64,000 bases of DNA. It comes from an uncultured Oligoflexia bacterium (GTDB taxonomy: Bacteria > Bdellovibrionota > Bacteriovoracia > Bacteriovoracales > Bacteriovoracaceae). This document shows positions 9,331-19,020 of this stretch, in pieces. Position 1 is the first letter of the stretch. Every line of letters starts with the position of its first letter. Made by a program: the position numbers and the translations under genes. The stretch is from positions 1 through 64,000 of the forward strand of contig CAJXPQ010000011.1 in assembly GCA_913058265.1 (NCBI GenBank). The letters run 5' to 3'. Under the pieces are notes generated by a model that made no database searches, was not told where the DNA came from, and saw only the letters and a list, made by a program, of their open reading frames with translations.

Positions 9331-9359
9331 AAAAAAGCCAACTTAATGTTGGCTTTTTT
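9331..9359. terminator. Bidirectional intrinsic terminator
   Basis: AAAAAAGCCAAC-TTAAT-GTTGGCTTTTTT between convergent genes. Confidence 0.9.
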
Positions 9360-9379
9360 ATTATAAAATGAAATTTTAA

Positions 9380-10006
9380 TTAAGCTTCTTTCTGATTACC
9401 TTTATTCTCTGTAGTAGGAATAGACTTTACCGAAGTTTCAGTCGCTGTCTCAGTTGTTGGTGTTGCAACATTTGTTCTTTTGCTGTCGTCAGATGAGAAA
9501 GCTACAATATAACTCTTAAGTTCTTTGTACATTTCATATTTAACAGTAAGCTTATTGTCTTGTAGAACAATTTGTCTTGCTATTTTCTTCTCGTTATTAA
9601 TAACAATTGGAGCTTTAAGATTTGCGCTCATTGTTGTTATGTCAGAAGGTATTGTTAAGATACTGTAAATTTTTGCTTCAGTAACAGATTCGATTTGAAC
9701 ACTGTTCATGTCAGCTGGTAATAATTTCGCCACATAATCTGGCTTGAATATTTTAGGTTCAATTATTGGGAATGCAATTGATTCATCCTCAATAGACTGT
9801 AACCAAAGAATAAGAGTGCTGTCACCTGGATCAACGACGAAAAACTTTGTTAGTTTTTCAAATCCCAGTAATCCTTCTGAGAAGGAAACAATATCCTCGT
9901 TGTTTACTTGTAGTTCTCCGAACCTTGTAGTGTTGACTTTCAAATCATCCTCCGAAAATAAAACCTGGTAGCCTAAATTTCTACCCCGTATGATGGTATC
10001 AGTCAA
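9380..10006 (-). CDS. fliW: Flagellar assembly factor FliW with extended C-terminus
   Basis: TRFGELQVNNEDIVSFSEGLLGFEKLTKFFVVDPGDSTLILWLQSIEDESIAFPIIEP; adjacent to csrA. Confidence 0.9.
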   Translation of the reverse strand: MTDTIIRGRNLGYQVLFSEDDLKVNTTRFGELQVNNEDIVSFSEGLLGFEKLTKFFVVDPGDSTLILWLQSIEDESIAFPIIEPKIFKPDYVAKLLPADMNSVQIESVTEAKIYSILTIPSDITTMSANLKAPIVINNEKKIARQIVLQDNKLTVKYEMYKELKSYIVAFSSDDSKRTNVATPTTETATETSVKSIPTTENKGNQKEA

Positions 10007-10030
10007 TTACATAGATCTGCAAGCGGGAAT

Positions 10031-10261
10031 TTATTTCTTATTAAGAGCTTCGTTTAAAGCTGCTAGATCGGCTGGAGAAGATTGGGACGCTGCAGTGTTT
10101 TGGTCCTGGATGGCCTGATAAACTTCTTCTCTGTGTATTTTGGTCTCTTTAGGTGCCTTGATACCCAAACGAACTTGTTTACCTTTAATCTGGACGACTA
10201 CTATCTTTATATTGTCGTCAATGGCAATGCTTTCTCCAAGCTTCCTTGTTAGAACTAGCAT
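10031..10261 (-). CDS. csrA: Carbon storage regulator CsrA
   Basis: MLVLTRKLGESIAIDDNIKIVVVQIKGKQVRLGIKAPKETKIHREEVY. Confidence 0.98.
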   Translation of the reverse strand: MLVLTRKLGESIAIDDNIKIVVVQIKGKQVRLGIKAPKETKIHREEVYQAIQDQNTAASQSSPADLAALNEALNKK

Positions 10262-10443
10262 GGGTATGTATCCTCGCGTAAAATCCGTCTTATAACATTG
10301 TTGAAAACTAGTCAGTTAACAACGAACAACTCATATATTATCGTGAGTGTGAAAATGCAAGGATAATCGTTAAATTTCCTTACATCTCTGTCATATATAT
10401 ACAATTTATATAAAAATTAACATTTTCTTAAGTAAATAGCTGC

Positions 10444-11514
10444 TTAGTTGATATATTTCATCAAATTGTTATTCATAAGCTGTGCACTAGATTTATATGT
10501 AGCGTTAAGTACATTTTGTTGTCTTGATAAATCAGTGAAAAGCTCAGCAACATCTGCATCTTCTATTTTACTTTTATATTCTTCATTAATGATATCATTC
10601 TTCTCAATAGCAGAGACTGAGTAGTCAATCTTGTTCATTGTAGAGCCGAGGCTTGTCCTAGCTTGAACAAGTCTGTCTATATTGTCATCAAGACCTGGAA
10701 GAAGGTCTTGGATAATTTCATGATTATCTGTAATCAGTGCATTTTCAAGAGTTTTTAAATTTGTGAAAATACTCGAGCGTGCTTCTTCTGCAAGAGGCTT
10801 GGGTGCAGCCGGATCATTTGCAGGAATTCTGTTTATATTAGGCTCGCTATTATTATCAGGAGTTATCTCTTCAAATTGAGGTGCTTCTCTTTTTGTTTTA
10901 AATTGTTTCTCTAAATTTTCAAAAGGTGAGTTTTTTAGGGGACTCTCTGACTTCATTGCCGTCCCATTTTTCTCAAAAAAGATACTGTTTCCGTCGAATG
11001 TAATGGGTACAAAAATATCCTTTCCAATTTCTACTTTAGTTTGCTTAGAGTCACCTAGATATTTCCCTTCATCACTAAAAGGTTTTGTAAGGGTTTTGTG
11101 ACCACCAAAAATATATTTATTACCAAGTCTTCTGTTACCAATACTTATGGCCTGATTATGAAGTTGTGCCACTTCTTTTGCAACACTTTGCCTAATGGCT
11201 GGATCAAAGATATTTGAAGATTGTGAAATAGTAAGCTCTTTTGCCTTAACCATTATATCAGTAAGCTCTTCAATTGCATTCTCTGTGAAACTTAGTTGAG
11301 CCTTTGCAACCGATGCATTTCTTTTGTATTGATTACCATCTATCTTTCTGGATCGAATGGATAAAATCTCCATATTTCCGACGGGATCATCTGAAGGTTT
11401 TTGAACACGCTTAAGATTGGAACCTTGTAATTGTAGGTTCTCCAGCTTCTCTTTCGTTTTACCGATTGAGAAGTTAACAGCGTGAATAGTACTTCCTTCC
11501 GATACTCTGGACAT
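10444..11514 (-). CDS. flgL: Flagellar hook-associated protein FlgL
   Basis: SRVSEGSTIHAVNFSIGKTKEKLENLQLQGSNLKRVQKPSDDP; C-terminal flagellin-like helix; downstream of flgK. Confidence 0.9.
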   Translation of the reverse strand: MSRVSEGSTIHAVNFSIGKTKEKLENLQLQGSNLKRVQKPSDDPVGNMEILSIRSRKIDGNQYKRNASVAKAQLSFTENAIEELTDIMVKAKELTISQSSNIFDPAIRQSVAKEVAQLHNQAISIGNRRLGNKYIFGGHKTLTKPFSDEGKYLGDSKQTKVEIGKDIFVPITFDGNSIFFEKNGTAMKSESPLKNSPFENLEKQFKTKREAPQFEEITPDNNSEPNINRIPANDPAAPKPLAEEARSSIFTNLKTLENALITDNHEIIQDLLPGLDDNIDRLVQARTSLGSTMNKIDYSVSAIEKNDIINEEYKSKIEDADVAELFTDLSRQQNVLNATYKSSAQLMNNNLMKYIN

Positions 11515-11520
11515 TTTCTA

Positions 11521-12990
11521 TTACCTTAACATCTGTAGTACTGAGTCAAACATTTCATCAGCAACTCTAATCATTTTAGCCGAAGCCTCATATGATTGTT
11601 GATATTTTATCATATTTGTAGCTTCCTCATCGAGTGAAACTCCAGAAATTCTTTCTTTAATACTTTTTGCTTGAGCAAGGATTCCCTTAGATTGCTCTTC
11701 ATTAACTTTTGATTTACCAGTGGAGATACCAATACTACCAACAGATTGAAGGTAAGTTTCCTCAAATGTGTTACTACCATCACCCAAAATCTTTTCGTGC
11801 TGAACTTTTGATATAGCAATTGCAATTCTGTTATCACCAGGAGAGTTTGGACTTAAACCGGTAGCAATATTATTCAAATCACCAGAAATCTCATCACTGA
11901 GTTCAATTTTTTCGGCCGCTTGAGTTAAATCTATTGGCTCTTTAAAGAAATTGATACCTGTTATTTTCCCATTTCTAGGGTCATTAATGATATTGCCTTG
12001 GGCATCAACAGGAATTTCTTTATTTACATAACCACGTCTGTGAATGGCATTTGTTACATGAACAAGACCATGGGCCATTTCATCGAGCTGAAGTCTTAAG
12101 TCTTGAATTTCGTTATTTCGAGTTTGAGTCAAGGCGCCAATAATTCCACCTTTAATACTTTCGGATAACTTTGAACTTGCATTGGCTGCAAATCCAATTT
12201 CCACTCGAGCTTCACCTTTATAAGATCCAACTTCATCGGTCGCAGTTTCTCTGACTGCTAACTTATTTACAATACCACCTGCAACAAGAGATCCACCGCC
12301 AACAATGTTCACAACATATTGACTGTTACCATCTTCGTAGGCGGTAATGGGCATAAACTCTGCAATCGTTTTAATGGCAGAGTCTCGCTTATCTCTAAGG
12401 TCACCAGCTTCACCACCAATATTTTCTAATCTAATTATTTCTACATTCAGCTCTGCTATAGTTTGTGAAAGAGAGTTAATATCATCCACAGAGCCTTTGA
12501 GTTGAGAGTCGATTCTGTTTTTAGCTTGTACAATTTCATTACTAATTCTCTTAAAATCTTTTGTAACAATATGAGCATTGTCTCTTACAAGATTTCGAAC
12601 AACTTCATTTTCAGGCTGATTGGAGAGTTCTCTAAATGAATTGAAGAATCTATTCATAATTTTATTCATACCGTCAGAATTGATTTCGTTAAATATTTGT
12701 TCAACATTTGAGAGTTGATCTGTTCTCTGCTCATGATAAGAATGATTTGAAGTCGAATGATTTAGTTTTTGTTCAATAAGCTTGTCATGAACTCGCTTAA
12801 CACTTTTAACATTAACACCCGTTCCATAAACGTTATTTCCACTTTGAATAGGAGTACTTGTTTCAGCTGTTACAACTTGGCGAGAGAAACCCTCAGTATT
12901 GGCATTGGCGATATTGTGCGACGTCGTCGCAAGCGATTTCTTAGATGTTCTAAGGGACGAACGTCCTATACTAAATAAATCTGCTCCCAC
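11521..12990 (-). CDS. flgK: Flagellar hook-associated protein FlgK
   Basis: LATTSHNIANANTEGFSRQVV N-terminus; MIKYQQSYEASAKMIRVADEMFDSVLQM C-terminus. Confidence 0.95.
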   Translation of the reverse strand: MGADLFSIGRSSLRTSKKSLATTSHNIANANTEGFSRQVVTAETSTPIQSGNNVYGTGVNVKSVKRVHDKLIEQKLNHSTSNHSYHEQRTDQLSNVEQIFNEINSDGMNKIMNRFFNSFRELSNQPENEVVRNLVRDNAHIVTKDFKRISNEIVQAKNRIDSQLKGSVDDINSLSQTIAELNVEIIRLENIGGEAGDLRDKRDSAIKTIAEFMPITAYEDGNSQYVVNIVGGGSLVAGGIVNKLAVRETATDEVGSYKGEARVEIGFAANASSKLSESIKGGIIGALTQTRNNEIQDLRLQLDEMAHGLVHVTNAIHRRGYVNKEIPVDAQGNIINDPRNGKITGINFFKEPIDLTQAAEKIELSDEISGDLNNIATGLSPNSPGDNRIAIAISKVQHEKILGDGSNTFEETYLQSVGSIGISTGKSKVNEEQSKGILAQAKSIKERISGVSLDEEATNMIKYQQSYEASAKMIRVADEMFDSVLQMLR

Positions 12991-13007
12991 CTTTTAATCC
13001 TTTATGA

Positions 13008-13502
13008 TTAAATTCTGGCCATACCTTTGGCCGAGTAAGTTTTATACTTCTTTTCACCAGAGAAACTTTCTCTTAACTCTTTAAGTGAATAAATGGCTTT
13101 GTTTAAGAAAAACTGATTCTTCTTATTTTGAGCTTGTATCTTTTCAATAATATCAAGTAAGACAAGGTTTCTCTTGCCCAGCTCAGTCGCTAGTTCTGTG
13201 TGGCCACCATCATTAAGTAGGGCTATTAAGCCACTTAGTTTTTCTGGCTTATCTTTACCCATTAATTGGGTGATTTCTTTTACAAGTTCACTTCTACTTT
13301 GATCGAGTGTATTGATCTCACTTAAAAGAGTTCTTTTATCTTGGATGGTTAGCTCTAATTGATCAGTATCACTTGCAAGTAAATGCATATATTCATCACA
13401 GGTAAGCTCATAAAGAAATGTATGTTGCTCACAAAAGTCATGCCATAGCTGTTGTAAGTAGCTAAGCTTAAGCTGTAATTTTAACTCAGTTTCTGAATTC
13501 AT
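13008..13502 (-). CDS. FlgN-like flagellar chaperone
   Basis: Helical 164-aa protein positioned between flgK and flgM; FlgN-like composition. Confidence 0.6.
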   Translation of the reverse strand: MNSETELKLQLKLSYLQQLWHDFCEQHTFLYELTCDEYMHLLASDTDQLELTIQDKRTLLSEINTLDQSRSELVKEITQLMGKDKPEKLSGLIALLNDGGHTELATELGKRNLVLLDIIEKIQAQNKKNQFFLNKAIYSLKELRESFSGEKKYKTYSAKGMARI

Positions 13503-13503
13503 A

Positions 13504-13860
13504 TTAATACTCGCTTGCTAGGAGCTTATCTGCAATTGCATCATAGTCTGGAGCGTAAGTTCCGGCCTGAATTCTTGCTTTAAGATCAGCGATTTTTGCA
13601 GAGTTATCCATTTCTGGAGCAGCATCTACTGCCTTCTTTATCCTTGAAAAATCTTTAACTGATTCAGGAATTGTTACCTTTGCATCTCGTTGAGCAATAT
13701 CATTTAGTTCCTGTGCCCTCTGATAAGAATTTCTCTTCAGAGATTGGGCGCCTTGTGTACTAGAAATTTCTGGACGAGGGTTACCCTGCGTACTAGCAAT
13801 TTCTGGCCTAGGCGGCTTTGCGTTTGGAAAGAATGGGGCTCTAGTGTCAATGGTACTCAT
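13504..13860 (-). CDS. flgM: Anti-sigma-28 factor FlgM-like
   Basis: C-terminal NSAKIADLKARIQAGTYAPDYDAIADKLLASEY matches FlgM C-terminal pattern; flagellar context. Confidence 0.8.
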   Translation of the reverse strand: MSTIDTRAPFFPNAKPPRPEIASTQGNPRPEISSTQGAQSLKRNSYQRAQELNDIAQRDAKVTIPESVKDFSRIKKAVDAAPEMDNSAKIADLKARIQAGTYAPDYDAIADKLLASEY

Positions 13861-14231
13861 TACTGCTCTCCTTTGTGAGAGTTAATCTGTTGGTAGTTTT
13901 GCACAACTTGTTTTGCGGGTGTGCGCTTGTATTGAGGGTAAATCTGATCCAAGACAAGATCCTTTACACCTAGACCTGAATTAGAATTGGCCATCAATTT
14001 AGCTCTTTCATCGTTTAACATAGATTTATAAATCTTCTCAGCCTGTGAGTCAGGGTTAGCAGGGTCGATACTTTTCTGCATCTGAGTAAGGAGGTGGTTT
14101 GTAAACTGTCGTTCCATACCTTCAGCAACACGCATATAATCTTTTGGCACATTTCTGTACTTATCTGCAGCATGCTGATTAGGGTTTACTTGGCGTGAAT
14201 GAATGTTTACTTGGTTTTTTACTTGATCCAA
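13860..14231 (-). CDS. flgJ: Rod-binding protein (FlgJ N-terminal domain type, no muramidase domain)
   Basis: MERQFTNHLLTQMQKSIDPANPDSQAEKIYKSMLNDERAKLMANSNSGLGVKDLVLDQIY; upstream neighbour is flgI. Confidence 0.8.
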   Translation of the reverse strand: MDQVKNQVNIHSRQVNPNQHAADKYRNVPKDYMRVAEGMERQFTNHLLTQMQKSIDPANPDSQAEKIYKSMLNDERAKLMANSNSGLGVKDLVLDQIYPQYKRTPAKQVVQNYQQINSHKGEQ

Positions 14232-14346
14232 TTTACCATCCTAGTATTATATATCCCCCTTCCTAGAGGATATCTTCTTATAATATCATACCACTAAAAC
14301 GCGTTGCGACACCATAAAAAAATTACATTTAGTCTGAAAAATGACA

Positions 14347-15336
14347 TTAAATAAATTCCAGATCGGCAACCATTGCCCCATTTTGCTTCAGTGCCTGAAA
14401 AATACTGATTAAATCATCAGGACTGGTGCCTATTGCATTTAAGGCTTTAACTAAATCCTTAAGTGTCGTCTTCTTTTCAACCATAAACATTGATCCTGTT
14501 TTACCGGTCTCTCCACCAACTTCAAGGACAAGGTCACCATGACTTATGGCCACTTCACTGAGAGTAATTTCACCCCCCGCGACTATTGTGCCGGTTTTCT
14601 CATTAATCACAATCTTTGCTCGATTATCCTGATTAACTCGGTAGTTCTCAAGGATAGCAATAAGATTAACAACCTTACGTTGGTAATGAGGAGGTACAAT
14701 GAGGTCGATCGTAGTGGAGTCAGAGGCATTAGCGTACTTTCCGCCTAAGTTCTCATTAATAGTTTTTACAATTCTAGCAGCAGTCGTAAAGTCTGGTGTT
14801 TTAAGAGACATACGAAGTGAGCTTTTTTCATTAAAAGCAAGTTTGATTTCTTTCTCTATAGTTGCACCGCCAAGTATCTTACCACTTGTTGCAAACTTCT
14901 TACCTTGAACGAGACCACCGATACTTAAAGCTCCAGAACCAACGGCATATACGTTACCATCACCACCTTTTAGAGGTGTTACTAAAAGAGTCCCCCCGGC
15001 CAGTGAAGAAGAGTCACCAATGGAAGAAATTGTTATATCCATCTTTTGACCAATCCTACCAAAGGGTGGCAATTTCGCTGTAACTATAACTGCTGCAACA
15101 TTAGCAGAGCTGACTTCTTGAACAGGGTCAAGTCCTAGTGTTTGGAACATTTTTTTCAGTGAATTATTGGTGATCTCTCCACCACCGTCACCAGTACCGT
15201 TTAATCCAATAACGAGTCCGTATCCAACTAGGGGATTTTCACGAACTCCCTTTATATCGACTAGATCTTTTAAGCGATTACTCGCATAAGAGACACTTGC
15301 CGTTAAAAGTAGAATTAATAAAATAGCATTCTTCAT
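14347..15336 (-). CDS. flgI: Flagellar P-ring protein FlgI
   Basis: LKDLVDIKGVRENPLVGYGLVIGLNGTGDGG...ISTSPDDLISIFQALKQNGAMVADLEFI-like FlgI signature. Confidence 0.97.
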   Translation of the reverse strand: MKNAILLILLLTASVSYASNRLKDLVDIKGVRENPLVGYGLVIGLNGTGDGGGEITNNSLKKMFQTLGLDPVQEVSSANVAAVIVTAKLPPFGRIGQKMDITISSIGDSSSLAGGTLLVTPLKGGDGNVYAVGSGALSIGGLVQGKKFATSGKILGGATIEKEIKLAFNEKSSLRMSLKTPDFTTAARIVKTINENLGGKYANASDSTTIDLIVPPHYQRKVVNLIAILENYRVNQDNRAKIVINEKTGTIVAGGEITLSEVAISHGDLVLEVGGETGKTGSMFMVEKKTTLKDLVKALNAIGTSPDDLISIFQALKQNGAMVADLEFI

Positions 15337-16050
15337 TTAATACCTCAGTACCTTTATTTTCGGTTCTAAAACTTTCTTTGATGGAACCGTATCGTTAGAG
15401 CCAATATCTTTTTGTGAAACAAGCGCTTGTATTTCAAAAAAACGCTTGAACTTTTTATACATAATTTCTTTACGTCCACGTATGAGTAAGTAGTCTTGAT
15501 TGACTTGCTCTACAACACTTGTAGAGATCTTATCATAAACTTTATCTGGATTATCTGATGCAGATTCTGCAGGCTTTTCTGCTTCAGGAGTGGCTTCTTC
15601 ACCTTCTTTTGCTTTCTTTTTCTTTTTTGGCTTGTCAGGAAAGTTCCGTGCAAGTTCATCTTGAATCTGATTTTTTAATTGAGAATAAACATCAAGGATG
15701 ACGATATCACCTTTCTTTCTCATATTATTTTTAACAAAAAGAAAGCTTTCACTATTGTCACCTGACCATAGACTGCCATCATCATCATTATCCTTAAGAT
15801 CATTCGCATTATAGCGTCTAGAACCTTGTGATTGATATTGTCTTTGAGTCGTTGGTGGAAGATTCGCCCTCGTATTAGCAGATGCGGCACCTAAGGTGCG
15901 TGGATTTTGAATCGGTCTTCTATCATTTCCATTATATCTCATTCCTTTATTCTGCTTACCACGCTTCTCACTATCTATTTTTTTATGAATAGATTTTACG
16001 TAAGAAGAGCAAGAGCTGAAAAATAAGCAAGTAAGTAGTAGTAGTTTCAT
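15337..16050 (-). CDS. flgH: Divergent flagellar L-ring protein FlgH
   Basis: Lipobox FFSSCSS, DGSLWSGDNSESFLFVKNNMRKKGDIVILDV, and C-terminal DIGSNDTVPSKKVLEPKIKVLRY; between flgI and flgA. Confidence 0.7.
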   Translation of the reverse strand: MKLLLLTCLFFSSCSSYVKSIHKKIDSEKRGKQNKGMRYNGNDRRPIQNPRTLGAASANTRANLPPTTQRQYQSQGSRRYNANDLKDNDDDGSLWSGDNSESFLFVKNNMRKKGDIVILDVYSQLKNQIQDELARNFPDKPKKKKKAKEGEEATPEAEKPAESASDNPDKVYDKISTSVVEQVNQDYLLIRGRKEIMYKKFKRFFEIQALVSQKDIGSNDTVPSKKVLEPKIKVLRY

Positions 16051-16916
16051 ATATCAACTACCACTGTATTAAAATCCATAACCTTCCCTAGAATTTTCTT
16101 CTTAGACTTAGGATTCTCAACTTCTATAAAATCTCCAAAGCGTCCATTCTTTTTAGCTATAGAAATTGTTTTTAAGTTGATGCCTGTGCCTTTATAGAAA
16201 ACATTAACCTTTTGGCCAATATTGATAAGTTTTTTAGGAGTGAGATCACTATATTTTAAAACATCACCACTATGTAAATTACGATTTAAATTATAAAACT
16301 GTATTTGATCAAGGTCCGTGAACACGTTTGAGCGCCCATAATCGGCCACAACCTTTTGATGAAAGTCAGACTTTTGCATGATAGAGGCGCGAACATTGAT
16401 CATATTCTTAGCTGTGTAAGCAAATCTCTCTCTAAGAATCTTGGCAGATATCCAAAAACTTTTATTGTTAATTTTAATTTTTAAATTGCGCTCACCTGTT
16501 TTTGTACAGTTGTTGCAATCAATGGAGAAACTATCTGTACTACTTAAGTTAATACTACTTTTACTGTATAGACTGGATATTTTTTTTATAATAATTTTCT
16601 CTCTAGAAAATTTATTTTCGATCACTTCCTTCAGGTCTTTAATGTCTATACTTGTTGGGGAGATCGAAACTTGAAATTTAAATTCATTTTGAAAGTAAGA
16701 GCTCAAATACCCAGAGTTAAGCTTTCCTTGAGCATTACTAATTAGCTGAACAAAAGCAGAGTTTATGTTAGATGAACAACTTGATTCCTTAATGATAGTA
16801 TCGTCTAGGACTTTATTTATTTTTAGGACCTTAGAAAAAGATGTAATTGAGCAAGTACTCTCATTTGCAAGAGCACTAAAAGATATAAAAAATAGAGTTA
16901 TAGCTAGTTTAATCAT
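16047..16916 (-). CDS. flgA: Flagellar P-ring formation chaperone FlgA
   Basis: C-terminal SAF-like GDVLKYSDLTPKKLINIGQKVNVFYKGTGINLKTISIAKKNGRFGDFIEVENPKSKKKILGKVMDFNTVVV. Confidence 0.85.
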   Translation of the reverse strand: MIKLAITLFFISFSALANESTCSITSFSKVLKINKVLDDTIIKESSCSSNINSAFVQLISNAQGKLNSGYLSSYFQNEFKFQVSISPTSIDIKDLKEVIENKFSREKIIIKKISSLYSKSSINLSSTDSFSIDCNNCTKTGERNLKIKINNKSFWISAKILRERFAYTAKNMINVRASIMQKSDFHQKVVADYGRSNVFTDLDQIQFYNLNRNLHSGDVLKYSDLTPKKLINIGQKVNVFYKGTGINLKTISIAKKNGRFGDFIEVENPKSKKKILGKVMDFNTVVVDI

Positions 16917-17695
16917 CGAATTGAATTTACCGTTTGAAGCATTTGATCTGCTATCCCCATAACTTTTGAGTTCATCTCATAAGCTCTTTGCGCTTTTATT
17001 AAATTTGTCATTTCATTCATGACACTAACATTTGAAGATTCTAATGTTCCTTGTGCAATCGCTCCTGCATTCTCTTCACCAGCAACTCTTTGAATTGCTT
17101 GACCTGAGGCCGTTGTAACTGCAGCTAAGTTTCCACCTTTATCTGTTAACCCGGCTGGGTTTACAAAAGTGAATATTGGAATTTGACCAAGCTCAACAGG
17201 TTCTGTTTGATCAGTTAAGTAAGCCTGTACGTCACCATTGGCTGAAACGTTTAATGACTTAGTGTTAGGCGGAACAGTTATATTGGGTAAAAGAGGAAAA
17301 CCTGCTCGATTTTTTAAGCTACCTTGAGCATCAACTGTGAAAGATCCATCTCTAGTATAGTTAATACCTTTATCTGTTTGAACTCCAAAGAACCCGTCAC
17401 CCATTATCATTAAATCATAAGGTCTGTTGGTGATTTGTGGACTACCCATTGTATGCATTCTTCTTGTCGCAGATACTTTCGCTCCTGAGCCGACTTGATG
17501 TCCAACCGTATATTCAGTATCTCCAGCAGATCTTCCACCTGCTTCTTCAACTGTTTCATATAAAAGATCTTCGAACTCTGTGCGCTGAGTTTTGTAACCA
17601 GTGGTATTGGCATTGGCAATATTGTTAGAAATAGAGTTTACCTGTTGCTCTTGGGCCGCCATGCCCGTTGCAGCTGTATTTAAAGCTCTAATCAT
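16913..17695 (-). CDS. flgG: Flagellar distal rod protein FlgG
   Basis: MIRALNTAATGMAAQEQQVNSISNNIANANTTGYKTQRTEFEDLLYE; LESSNVSVMNEMTNLIKAQRAYEMNSKVMGIADQMLQTVN. Confidence 0.97.
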   Translation of the reverse strand: MIRALNTAATGMAAQEQQVNSISNNIANANTTGYKTQRTEFEDLLYETVEEAGGRSAGDTEYTVGHQVGSGAKVSATRRMHTMGSPQITNRPYDLMIMGDGFFGVQTDKGINYTRDGSFTVDAQGSLKNRAGFPLLPNITVPPNTKSLNVSANGDVQAYLTDQTEPVELGQIPIFTFVNPAGLTDKGGNLAAVTTASGQAIQRVAGEENAGAIAQGTLESSNVSVMNEMTNLIKAQRAYEMNSKVMGIADQMLQTVNSIR

Positions 17696-17712
17696 TTTGC
17701 CCTCCTAGGCTA

Positions 17713-18549
17713 CTAAAAATCTGCGATATCATTTACAATTCTTCCAGCAAGAGTGTCATAGTTATTAATTGCTTTTTGAATGTTTTCGAAATGACGATGG
17801 GCCGTAATCAGCTCTGACATTTCTTGTATAGCGTTTACATTAGAACCCTCAATGAATCCCTGATTAACGCGTGTCTTTAAATTTAATCGTGAAATATTAT
17901 CTGTGGCATTATTGATATATAAAGAGTGCCCTTGTTTTCTAAGGGCCTGGGGATCTTTAAATTCCACAACTGAAAGCCTGCCTATAAGGCCTTCTTTAGA
18001 GAAAAGACTTCCATCTTTTGAGATTGAAATCTTAGAACCTGGGGGTAATTTAACAACTCTCTCATTAATAGCATTCTCATCTGCTAGGTTGTCAGTGGCC
18101 TGAGCCTTATCTTTTTGCTCAAGTAAAAGCTTAAATCCTTGCGCCGTTACAAGTTCCCCATCTTTAGATAGGTTGAAATTTCCTTTTCTCGTGTACCTTA
18201 CCCCTGTTGGTGTGCTTACCTCGAAAAACCCTTTCCCAAATAAAGCTAGGTCAAAAGGGTTATTGGTAGGAGTCATGGAGCCCTGCTCAAAGTTAATATA
18301 GCTTCCATCAACTTTAACGAAGGCATTTTCCGCACCCTGAGAACGGTAGAAATCATCTGGCTTCCATTCCTTACGAGGAAGGTCAATTACTTCGCCACCT
18401 TTATCACTTAGTGCTGTAAGGTGCTCCTTAAAAACAAGTTGGTCTTTTTTAAAGCCAGCGGTATTTGCATTTGCGATATTATTGGCAATCGTTTCAACTT
18501 TTCTCTGTTGAGCAATTTGACCGGATAATGGAACCCAAATATTTTTCAA
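17713..18549 (-). CDS. flgF: Flagellar proximal rod protein FlgF-like
   Basis: VETIANNIANANTAGFKKDQLVFKEHL; GFIEGSNVNAIQEMSELITAHRHFENIQKAI; upstream of flgG. Confidence 0.85.
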   Translation of the reverse strand: MKNIWVPLSGQIAQQRKVETIANNIANANTAGFKKDQLVFKEHLTALSDKGGEVIDLPRKEWKPDDFYRSQGAENAFVKVDGSYINFEQGSMTPTNNPFDLALFGKGFFEVSTPTGVRYTRKGNFNLSKDGELVTAQGFKLLLEQKDKAQATDNLADENAINERVVKLPPGSKISISKDGSLFSKEGLIGRLSVVEFKDPQALRKQGHSLYINNATDNISRLNLKTRVNQGFIEGSNVNAIQEMSELITAHRHFENIQKAINNYDTLAGRIVNDIADF

Positions 18550-18810
18550 ACACTCCTCCTGAGCATGAAAAAGGTAAAATCTTCCTGATTCACCTGTACA
18601 CTTTTATATTTTAGCAATCTAACCGCCAAAATTACATCACGGGGAAAATTTAGCCGACTAGTTAAGTAGCTAAAATGATTAGATCTAATCTTATGGCCAT
18701 GATAGAATGTTCACGAATGTATGAAATAATTTAGGCAAAAAGGAAAATTGATCCAATCGTAGCGTAAAAAGTTAGGAGAAAGGTCAATGAATTGACATGG
18801 AGATAGTCAG

Positions 18811-19020
18811 ATGGCCAAGGTAAATTTTGAAACATCATTAGAAAAGCTAGAGGGATTAGTATCTGATTTAGAGTCAGGACAATTATCTCTTGATGATAGT
18901 ATTAAAAAGTTTGAAGAGGGAATTAGCCTTTATAAAGTTTGTAGAAAAAAACTGACTGAGGCGGAAAAGAAAATTACCATCTTGACCGATTCACTTCAGG
19001 AAGAAGAATACGAAGAATAA
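18811..19020 (+). CDS. xseB: Exodeoxyribonuclease VII small subunit
   Basis: NFETSLEKLEGLVSDLESGQLSLDDSIKKFEEGISLYKVCRKKLTEAEKKI. Confidence 0.97.
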   Translation: MAKVNFETSLEKLEGLVSDLESGQLSLDDSIKKFEEGISLYKVCRKKLTEAEKKITILTDSLQEEEYEE

